Part shown: positions 54,369 through 64,000 of the stretch, in pieces
Position numbering within the stretch: position 1 is the first letter of the stretch
Layout of the letters: every line of letters begins with the position of its first letter
Assembly: GCA_934045905.1 (NCBI GenBank)
Contig: OW203762.1
Span: 23,406,345 to 23,470,344, forward strand
From: Leuctra nigra
Lineage: Eukaryota > Arthropoda > Insecta > Plecoptera > Leuctridae
Reading direction: 5' to 3'
DNA length: 64,000 bases
The notes under the pieces: model-generated
Told to the model about the DNA's origin: nothing
Seen by the model: only the letters and a program-made list of their open reading frames with translations
Databases searched by the model: none
Program-made: the position numbers and the translations under genes

Positions 54369-55046
54369 GACACGTGCCGGAGACACGGCGACATCTTGAC
54401 ACGTGGAAGACACGTGACAACATGTTGACAGACACGTGGAAGACACGTGACACGTCTAGGACACGTGCCGGAGACACGGTGACATCTTGACACGTGGAAG
54501 ACACGTGAAAGACACGTGACAACACGTGGAAGACACGTGACACGTCTAGGACACGTGCCGGAGACACGGCAACATCTTGACACGTGGAAGACACGTGACA
54601 ACATGTTGACAGACACGTGTAAGACACGTGACACGTCTAGGACACGTGCCGGAGACACGGCGACATCTTGACACGTGGAAGACACGTGACAACATGTTGA
54701 CAGACACGTGGAAGACACGTGACACGTCTAGGACACGTGCCGGAGACACGGCGACATCTTGACACGTGGAAGACACGTGGAAATATGTTAACTGACACGT
54801 GGAAGACACGTGCACGTCTAGGACACGTGACGGAGACACGGCGATATCTTGACACGTGGAAGACACGTGACAGCACGTGGAAACATGTTGACATACACGT
54901 GGAAGACACGTGACAACACGTGGAAGACACGTGACAACACGTGGAAGACACGGGACACGTCTAGGACACGTGCCGGAGACGCGGTGACATCTAGACACGT
55001 GGAAGACACGTGGAAACATGTCTAAGACACGTGGAAGACACGTGAC
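54369..55046. repeat. CACGTG-rich minisatellite (about 40 E-box/G-box palindromes)
   Basis: The basic word is gacacgtggaagacacgtga, repeated with variants, plus a marker ggacacgtgccggagacacg that recurs about every 91 bp (near 54377, 54468, 54558, 54649, 54740, 54830), and the word acatgttgaca. I count about 40 CACGTG in 0.68 kb. The open minus-strand frames here are repeat artefacts. Confidence 0.9.
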
Positions 55047-55146
55047 ACATGAATCGAACGAGAGATCGCAGATTTCAATCTTTAGATTAGTCTCATTTTC
55101 AAAATACTCTCATGTTAATTTGATTTTCCATCTCTTCTGTTGAATG

Positions 55147-55263
55147 TTCTAATCTATAACTTTAAAATGCCAGTTTCTGACAGAATCCGATTCGATGCAA
55201 TGTTAATCCATGACTGTGAATCGGATTCTGAACGAATCAGGACTTTAAAGTTATAGAATAGAT
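55147..55263. repeat. Palindromic MITE, family Z, copy 2 (diverged)
   Basis: ctataactttaaaatgcc is mirrored by gactttaaagttatag. Inner cagaatccgattcgatgcaa with tgttaatcca and gtgaatcggattctg matches the centre of the copy at 48374-48508. Confidence 0.65.
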
Positions 55264-57100
55264 GGCTCTGGTTGTAAGTATACTCCCGCTTAAAATGCGA
55301 CTTCAAGCAAGAAGATTCAAAATTGTAAGTTGTAATTGTACTGTAAAATTTATTCTATCGTACTCGTAGGTATTAATTCTATATTTAAGTAATTTTTTTA
55401 TTCCTATACATGTAATCCTTGCAACCTTGCTATTTTGTGTTTTACCTACAGCTATTGAAGTACGTCTAGAAAATAACCGCTATTCAACAATAACCATAAT
55501 CAAATTACCAACCTGTTGTCATGCAAACTCGTGATACCTTGATAACTACTTAGATATTTGTTGTTTGTTAAATTAAAAAGTCACCATCAAATTGCCATAC
55601 TTGAAATACTGGCATAGATTTTCTATAACCACTCGCTAGACAAACTCCTACCTTGATAATACCTTACTCTTATCTTGTCTAAAGAAACTATATCGCATTT
55701 AAAATCAATGATAGGGTGCTATTACGCAAAGTGGTACACACGGTCAGAATGGACCAACGATCACAAATACGCTGCAGAAAAGTTTCCAAGGGGCACTGAC
55801 CGCTTAACAATGGATGTCAGGACGCAAATGATACAGCGCAGTATAATCTTGACTGGATGATTTCAATAGTTTTTCAGTGTCTTTGAAACAAGTGGATCTT
55901 TATAGAAGTTCGACATGTGCCTCTTTCACGCAGCTAGTTGAGTAATGACCCATGTCAATTATCTGGATAATTTATAAGAGGAGACCGACGTTGGGCTGTG
56001 ATGGATGATGTGATCGTGGTTTTCAGGTGTTCGGTTGACCATTCCGTGCGCACCCGAATACTTCCGAATCTGTTGGCATGCTGGTGGGTCATGACAGAAG
56101 AGATTAATATCAATACAATACACGATAATTAAAAAAGTACTGAGTAATATTAATTAAGATTTTAATTTATCTAGTGGAGCGGTCGCTCCACCCAGCCAAG
56201 TCGTACCGTACACTCACACTCACTCAACATACCGTAAATGCCTAATAAACTGAGGAGCAGACCAACCACTTTTACTGTAAGCAACAACATGGCATTTTCG
56301 GCCTACTGGATCTTAAAATTGGAAAATCTCACATTGTTGCAAAATATCTTAATTTCGAGCTATGGCCCACCCCACCCCATATACCGAATTTGGGAACAAT
56401 AGGGTATGTCATTTTCGTGCTAGAGGGCCGTGAAATATGTAAAATTACACCACTTTCTGATTCTGAAGATGATGATTCTGATGATATCAGGAAACACTGT
56501 TGACAGCGCCACAGCCTAAACGGCTGAGCCGATCGATCTGAAATTTTTACCATATATGCACTTTTGGCGTCTGATGATACCTTGTCCTTACGAATTTTTT
56601 GTGCCACCATTTTGAAACCGGAAGTGACGTCATATCTTAAAAACTGATGGACCAATTGGGACGAAACTAGCGCCAAACGATTCGGATGGTCTTCTCAATG
56701 AAATATCAATAGTCAAAATAGAAATGTACTTTTACCGAAACCGGAAATGACGTCATAAAAATGCCAAATTTGAATGAAATCATCTCTTATAACAATAACT
56801 ACATATTCAGAAGGCTTATAATGTTACATAGCATTTAAAGACACAAATTTTAGGTGGCAGTGAAGTCAGCCGCCATTTTGAAAACCGGAAGTGATGCCAT
56901 AACTCGAGAACGCCTGGACCGATTGGAACGAAACTTGCGCTATACTTTATAGCATATCATTTATGGCATATACATAGTAACAAGCACAACTTTTCTTAGC
57001 AACCAAATAAAAAAGGCGTATTTTTTTAAAGGAATTATAGTCTTTGGTTCCACAATATATGCTACAAATTGTAAGAATAAACTGAAAAAAGGAATGATAT

Positions 57101-57471
57101 CCCATAAAAAACACTCCGTGTAAAAATACCAGCCAAGTCTCTTCAACTAAAAAAAAAATAGAAGAAATCTAAAAATTCAGCACTGAAAAGTAGTGATATC
57201 AAAAAAAGGCCAAGTCAAAACTTTTAAAAATTACTTGGCGCATCGTTTTTCTATGGGATTATAGATATATTTTATGTATAGATGAGTATATTTGATTACC
57301 GACCTACTTCTATACTATTTATATGCACGATGCGCCAAGTAATTTTTAAAAGTTTTGACTTGGCCTTTTTTTGATATCACTACTTTTCAGTGCTGAATTT
57401 TTAGATTTCTTCTATTTTTTTTTAGTTGAAGAGACTTGGCTGGTATTTTTACACGGAGTGTTTTTTATGGG
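57101..57471. repeat. Long palindromic element of 371 bp with arms of about 150 bp
   Basis: cccataaaaaacactccgtg at the left is the inverse of cacggagtgttttttatggg at the right. Complementarity runs almost unbroken through gccaagtctcttcaact, tcagcactgaaaagtagtga and ttacttggcgcatcg. The loop is about 70 bp. The near-identity of the arms suggests recent origin. Confidence 0.9.
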
Positions 57472-58530
57472 ATTTTACTGAGTATAATAGTTTCCTATTT
57501 TTATGCAAAAAATATCAAAATATGGTTTTTACAACGAAGAACAAATAGTTGAGTAACAATTCGCGATTTGTTACCTATTCGTTAGCTGGGACATCGTCAT
57601 TGTTGTCACCTTTGAAACAAACCATGCAGAATATCTGTCATTCTGTGATTTTTGGGCTATAGTTGTAAAATAGTTCCGTAGAATGAAGAAAAAAGCTAAA
57701 TAAACGCAAAATAAAAAGGACGGATTTCAGCCCCGAAATACCAAGTATGCATTCGATTTTCTCACTTTCTGTCTTTTACAAAATATAAGTGGCAGAGCCC
57801 CCATATCGAAACATACCTAAACTATTGTCATAGTTTCAAATAATAGATTAAGAAAACTAAAAGTCATTTCCGTCTGTGGGAATTTTATTAACCGTTCATG
57901 TTTCCATTTTATTGTCCGAACGCAGCATTCCGTTTCCGAAATTTCGTCGTCAAATGATTATACAAACCTCTTTATTCATCACCAAACAGAGCGGCATCTC
58001 GTCAAGTGAAACCATTTCCATTCAACAACGAAAACGTAAGAAATGTGAACTCTTTAGTACTGGAAACAAACCAGCTGCTGGCATTGCCATTGGGATCCAT
58101 AAAAATCCGGTCTTTTGTAAATTTATACGGTGGTTTTAAAAATGGCTGTGGACACTTTTGAATGATTCAACTTTTATTACCGACTGCTTTGAAATCATGA
58201 TAAATATATCAAAACTTTTGGCTTCTTCTCGTAAATCACGCATATAGCGTCTTCACATCTTTGCAATGCCCAATTGAATATTTTAACAATTCTTTCTTCA
58301 TAAAAAATGTATTATAAATGTTTAAGCTCATTACCACGTCTCTCAAAAGTTTTAATATGTGAATAAATGTTGGTATCAATGACCTTGACAAGAATCAACT
58401 TGGACAGAATTGATTAATTTCAATTCTCACATTTTTTTTAGTCTCGTAAATTAACGTCCATAACAATTTACGATAAGAGTGAAAATGCGTAGCTACATGA
58501 ATACCTTCATGCGTATACCTACCTACATGA

Positions 58531-58639
58531 AGGCCTATTCTATAACGAAAACGAAATCATTTCACGGCTATAAGGATTTAACATTGATCTGAAATGATTC
58601 CAGGCAGGAATTATTTCGTTTTTGTTATAGAATCGGCCC
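58531..58639. repeat. Palindromic element with 26-bp arms
   Basis: ggcctattctataacgaaaa with cgaaat is mirrored by atttcgtttttgttatagaa with tcggcc. The centre tttaacattgatctgaaatg recalls family Z. Confidence 0.75.
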
Positions 58640-60407
58640 CCGCAGATCGACTTAAAAAATACAAAGATATGTGCCAAATATTGAGAAAAGGAGCGTTAGT
58701 TCAAAGAAAAATGGTAACACTTTTACAAGAATATATTTTGTAAAGGCGATATTTGTGTTGCAATGCTTGAAAACAGACCTCGCCTCTGGATAAATCTCAC
58801 AAACCGCGGTGATGAAGACTTCTTGATCAACGTCAAAGAGGTAATTAACACTTTATTAGCCGGCGTGAATTAATTGACTTATAGATTCATCACTGGAGGC
58901 TGCAGCAATCTCGGCGAGACAATGGCGGCAAGAGAGCTGGCATCATTGTACTTATCCAGTCGCCAAAATGCCGCGTGATTGGAGAACAATTAGACTGTTT
59001 TAAATACCCTCTTCGCAATGATCTACAACAATCTCAGAACAATACGTCGACATACCTCAAGCAATACTATGGGGCAACATCCGTACTGGATCGAAATAAC
59101 TTCTTATGACTCCATGCTGGTACTTTAATTAAGACAGGGCTATGAACTTAGACCAAATTAACTATCATGTGGATTTCTTAAGGTTTCTTAAGGATTTCTC
59201 AAGAGATTTTGCCGCTTGTTCAGGCACTTATTTTTATACGATTGGGGAGACAAAATGGGTTGACGAAATGATTTAAAATTTTAATGATGATTTGATAAAA
59301 GACAAACTTAGGGTTACTTATCACTTACTACAATTTACATTTTTTGCTTTGTTAATTAGTCATAAGTTGAATTTTGGTGAAAAAATGAAATGTTTTCTTG
59401 TCTCGCTGGTGCCGTTTAAAATTGAATTTAAAAAATGTGCCAATTGATAGCCCTAAGTTTGTCTTCTATCTAATCATGATAATTTTTTTTAGATAAATTG
59501 GTGCCAGGGTTTGAACTCCAATCGTATGGGAAATTTCATAGTTTTGCGCGGTTTTGTTGAATAAATTTGGCGGTTTGGGCGCCTAATTGACAAGGCAAAG
59601 GCAAAGAAAAATGAAAAAGTGCTACTAATATACAAACAGACTGATAACACCCACTTATGAAACAATTTTTCTCTCTCAATTTCCTAAAACGGTCGAGCGC
59701 TTGCACCCCCTTAATAATTATTTTGATATTTTTAGTAACTAATTTTTTAGTTTTATTTTAGTCGACTGGCAAAGTCCATGCGTTCCATGCAATCTATAGA
59801 GTCCTCGTTAGAATGGAACGGTAATGATATCCTATCCATGATATCAGACTATGAAATGAATTATATTTCAGCAAATATTGAGTATTCTTGTTTCTTTATC
59901 GCTCTGGTGTGTGGTTGTGAACATGACCTTGCATGTGGGCGAAAGAGATGATGGTGACAAAGATAACATCATGGTAAACCACGGTCAAGATAGTTGCTCA
60001 CGAGGCTGGAACCCACGGATACTGCATGAAAAGTACCGAGGTAACTACCGAGGATGGGTAGTAGGAGCCTGAATTCTTACAATCACGTTGTAGTTTTTAA
60101 ACTTTAATGTTAACGTCGTTAATGTTTTGATTTTTATAATTTTTTGATTTTTCTGATTGTGAATTTTGTTTTGATTTGTAATTTTTTAATTTGTCGTAAT
60201 TTTTTTGAAATTTTACACCTGTTGCAATTTTTTAAAAATCATTTTATATTTCAATATTGTAAGATAAATTGGGACATTTCGTCGTGTTATTAATTTTTAT
60301 TAAATTAATGTCCACAGTTTCAATTTCTCTTTTGAAATCATCTTCAGGACAATAAACTATCAAACTATGGTGGGCATAATGACATGAGTATTTCTGAAGT
60401 CACGATG

Positions 60408-60512
60408 CGTGAGTGAGTGCGTGAGTGAGTGCGTGAGTCGTGAGTGCGTGCGTGAGTGCGTGAGTCGTGAGTGCGTGCGTGAGTGCGTGAGTCCTGCGTG
60501 AACGCGTGAGTT
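60408..60512. repeat. GTGAGTGC-type minisatellite
   Basis: Irregular tandem copies of gtgagtgcgtgagtcgtgag and variants. The minus-strand open frame here (LTHSRTHSRLTHS) is repeat-derived. Confidence 0.8.
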
Positions 60513-63500
60513 GAGAGACGTCAAACTAAACTTCCTTCTCTTGAACGTCACCACACTTATAGCACAAGTAGTGTAAAAACCACTAATTAGGCTTATGAGT
60601 TCGCTGGATTGAATTGCGGAAGAAAGATTCTCACTTGATTCGCATCTTCACGACGCAAGAAGACGGGAAGACGTAAGAGCTTAGAGATGGAGATGACTCT
60701 ATACTTTCCCCGAGTTGACGTGGATTAAATAAGTGATCAGATCAGATGTGATAGAATGTGCAGGTGCATTTCACTGGCATTCCACGATTTCACGTTATGA
60801 TATTCATCATGTGTCGTACACTTTAGATGTGTGTCGTAGAACTCGAATATTCTTTCAATCAATAGATTTGAAATTTGCTACCCAATATTTGGTTGTTATT
60901 AGGAAAGGTCTCTGTGTAACGTGTGAATCTTTGTATTACACTCAAATTAGTGTTCTTGTATGAGAGTTGCGCTGCTATATTTACCATGAAATATCAGATG
61001 GAAATACAAAGATTTGCGTGTGATCAATGTGCAATGGATAATACTTTGTTTAGATAAAACACATTTGATAAATAGGTATTTCAAAATATGTTTCAAATAT
61101 GTCTTTAAGTTTTTGACCGTTTTGGTTTCAAATGTGTAAAATAATGATATACCTCATATTGGTCCGACGGGCTTACAAAATTTCAACTTGATCGTATTTT
61201 GACATTTCGACCAATCAGACGCTGTTTGTCACATACAGTTACATGAAGGTTATGCAAATTTTCAGATCTATCGCAGAAACAGTGTGGCATAACGCGCCGG
61301 CAACAGGAAAAAACAAAAATTTATCCATTATCGATCCTTTTGGTTTACTCGAGGCTTTTCTATTTGACATAGTTTCAAAATCAGGATCTTCTCACCAAGG
61401 ATCCAGAACCTCAGTCAACTAAAATATCACAGATGTTTTGTATATTCTATTGCGTACTGTGTACTGTGTACTGTATAAGCCTACTTGGATATCATTCAAC
61501 CCAGCTGTGGACACAGTTTCCCATGATGTTGGTGACTGGTGTACAGAAGTATGTACATTACAATCACGACTTCCTACTACCTGGAAACCTACGGTCAAGT
61601 AAAAGACAAACATCTCTAGAAGATGGGCAGATAGTGTAGAACAACAGCTATTACTAGAATCAATCTCGTAAACAGTTCAGCAGGTGTATACAGTCGTTTG
61701 CAATCTTAAGTTCAGGCTTAGACACTTGTTTCTTTCACACAGTTTCCAAAAAATATAACTTCAATCTTCGTTTTACCTCCTCATATCTTGGAGAGATTGT
61801 CGCAAAGCATGGCCATAATATTTGGAAATTTGTACCAGTGCGGTGTTTTGCATTTTAAATTAAAATATTGGCGTAAAATGTGGAGATGATAATACTATTT
61901 GGAAATTGATCTTGTTCTCCATAAGACTTATCCTAGAAGGGAAGATAGTAAAAATAACATTTTGATGAAACTAAGGCTTATACGAACTTAGTTTTGAAAA
62001 GCCAAAATCACCATCCAAATTCAAATATTAGCGCGAATATTTTGAATAATATTAAAATGTTGAGAAAGAACGGTTGTGGGAGGATAACGGCATCTGGAAT
62101 GGTTTAATTATACACCTGGGGGTGGAAGAAATTGATGAGGAAGAGATACTGAAGACATTTCTATTTTCAGCCTGTCCGGCTAACCGGTTGAGACAAATGA
62201 AATGAATTACTTGTAATGTATGTCTAAATTGTGTCCCCTTCCTGACCCAAATGTTTTTGAAACCAAGATTTAACATAAAAAAAATGTACATCATAAGTTC
62301 ATGCTTTCCAGAACGTTTATTTCTTGTAATCGGATATCAATGGACTTATCTCTAGAAAAGTGAAGAGTGTAGACACATATCACTATATCCAATGGCCGCT
62401 TTTCCATAGCATCTCGTCCGCGTGAAGTCATCCTAAATCATCCATCTAATCATCTAATTCCCCGAGATGACAATGCATGCCTAGACGCTGTGCATTAAAC
62501 AGTCGTTACACGCGGAGACCCAACAGATGTGGCGGAGACTTTGCTCAGATCATGGACCATATGGCAGAGATCATCAACATCAAATTACTCATTAATTATT
62601 GAAACGTGATTGTTCTGACGTAGTGGAAAACAGTTACTTCCGAGATGTCCGAAAGTTTTGTAAGTGAAAACTGTTTGATATGTTTTTTCAATCTTCTTTA
62701 GCGTTAATTTCGTTATTAAACTTTTGTCCTCCTCTTTTTACGAACAAAGTTAGTTACTACAAACTAAACAATATGTACGTAAGCATATCTTATGTACTAT
62801 GCTCAGGTACACATTTTGGGGAGCCTCCGAAAAAATCAATATATGTTTAAATTATCTACCTGTAAAAGAAATGGGTAAAATAGGTAATCTCGGAGAAAAA
62901 TTGTTTAAAGGTAATTATTTTTGTGCAATTAAAGAATAATGCGGTAATTTTAAGTAATCAACGATCTTGAATAATTTTTTTTTTTTTTACATATTAACTC
63001 AAATATAGATACGATATTACTCGATGAATTTGTTGGTGTGTTTTGCAGTTGACGTTGCGGTTTCGCGAGGGGTTTTATGTTATTCTCCTCCGGCCCTGGT
63101 TTCCTGTGGTTATCACTGGTATAAAAATATCTTCCAATAATTACACTTTCCTTGTTCATTTGCATCACTACTTGAACATTTTGATAATGTGAATATAATA
63201 CTATTTAACCATCAAACGTGGAGATAGAACGAACAAGTATTACTGTCAATTGAAAATGTGCCCACTCACATGCTTTCAATAATTTTTCTTGTTTATAGCC
63301 TTCCGCAATGGATATTATACCTACGTAATATAATTGCTAATTGCGTTGAAATCGACGTGATTTAAATTTATATCGCCATCCTACGTCATTTTCCACACAT
63401 TATAATTTATATTTTATATTTTTAGACCTAAAATGAATTACAAGCTGTTGTAAAATGTGCGTTCTCATATTACTTGCCATTATTCTTGTAATATTTTATA

Positions 63501-64000
63501 CTTTCTGCATAAATGTCAATATATTATATTCTGCATAACAATCATATAAAATCAGGAGCTCAACTGGGTACTTCTGGTTCATAGCATTGCTGTATTTGAC
63601 TTATTGAATTATTATTTCCAATCGATGAAAATCAAGTTTGGTATGTTTTAAAATTGAAATGATATTCTCATATGCATAAATCTTGTTAGGTGTCTGTGCA
63701 ACTCCGTTTCAAACGCACCTTATATTAAAACAATAAATTATTATACATTGAACTTATTGATTTATGTAATTCATATACTTAGCAGTTTTCTTCCTTGTCA
63801 AAACCTGGGAAACATGTAGCATATTTCATACCTTAATCGTCATACGCAGTTTATCGAGCTAAATATTATGAAGAAAATACATAACATCTTCGTGTCGGCT
63901 TCATAAATTAATAGACACATTTTGTACACAACAACTTATCTCTCCTGATAGAGCAATTTGATGCTGTTACTGATTTCTATCTTGATTTGATCGATTAGGC
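60513..64000. other. Right end of window: no gene seen
   Basis: AT-rich sequence with only short open frames of AT-biased codon use. No repeats beyond short homopolymers were recognised. Confidence 0.5.

Larger units (their letters stand above)
55047..60405. other. Non-coding stretch with palindromic elements
   Basis: It holds inverted-repeat elements at 55147-55263, 57101-57471 and 58531-58639 and a region with repeated ETS/CRE-like words (56618-56900). Open frames at 56329-56676, 57876-58139 and 59878-60072 have no recognisable domain or splice context. Confidence 0.5.

Noticed and set aside
54166..55019. Minus-strand open frames rich in SRVFHVS repeats
   Set aside because: They are translations of the CACGTG minisatellite.
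59878..60072. 64-codon frame with a signal-peptide-like start
   Set aside because: It starts at a non-ATG codon, has no splice or promoter context and no similarity that I recognise.

Overview
The window is eukaryotic nuclear DNA, most likely from an insect. It has GC- and CpG-rich coding exons with clean GT/AG introns, set in AT-rich DNA full of tRNA-headed SINEs and short palindromic (MITE-like) elements. A hemipteran would fit, but that is only a guess from overall character.

Layout: (1) 353-602, probable last exon of a plus-strand gene that enters from the left. (2) 34887 down to 2389 on the minus strand, a gene I rebuilt as nine coding exons with consistent phases (1237 residues): signal peptide, about 220-residue ectodomain, one transmembrane helix, and a cytoplasmic tail of about 970 residues that is proline-rich and acidic/serine-rich. 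Shavenoid is a possible identity from general resemblance only. (3) Inside its 20.4-kb intron between coding exons 4 and 5 (numbered as elements 31041-31151 and 10514-10647), on the opposite strand, lie three tandem intact eight-exon SLC16/monocarboxylate-transporter-like genes: A (446 aa, 11922-15451), B (442 aa, 17046-21784) and C (449 aa, 22539-27938). Their seven internal and terminal intron positions and phases match exactly. (4) 34933-64000 shows no gene I can support. It is upstream or 5'-intron sequence with four satellites or minisatellites, SINEs and many palindromic elements.

The most unusual feature is a set of three tandem arrays with the same architecture. Each repeat unit is the 3' end of an intron, its AG splice acceptor and the first part of the following exon, with no donor. 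They precede exon 2 of transporter B (9 acceptors, 145-bp period), exon 2 of transporter C (10 acceptors, 174/175-bp period) and the transmembrane exon of the minus-strand gene (18 acceptors, 96/110-bp period). Only the last copy in each array is a complete exon. In the minus-strand gene, acceptor choice would switch between membrane-bound forms with 0-5 extra 32-residue repeats and a truncated form without the membrane helix. In B it could insert 145 or 290 residues in frame.

Other points of note: a 40-codon open extension behind the stop of the membrane-protein gene; exon 8 of B and C nearly identical while the 3'UTR of C matches A (gene conversion); about 40 CACGTG E-boxes in 0.7 kb; an apparently uniform 62-bp x 26 satellite; and a SINE nested in a palindromic element with a perfect 13-bp target duplication. 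All exon limits come from reading splice signals and phase by eye; no transcript or database was consulted.
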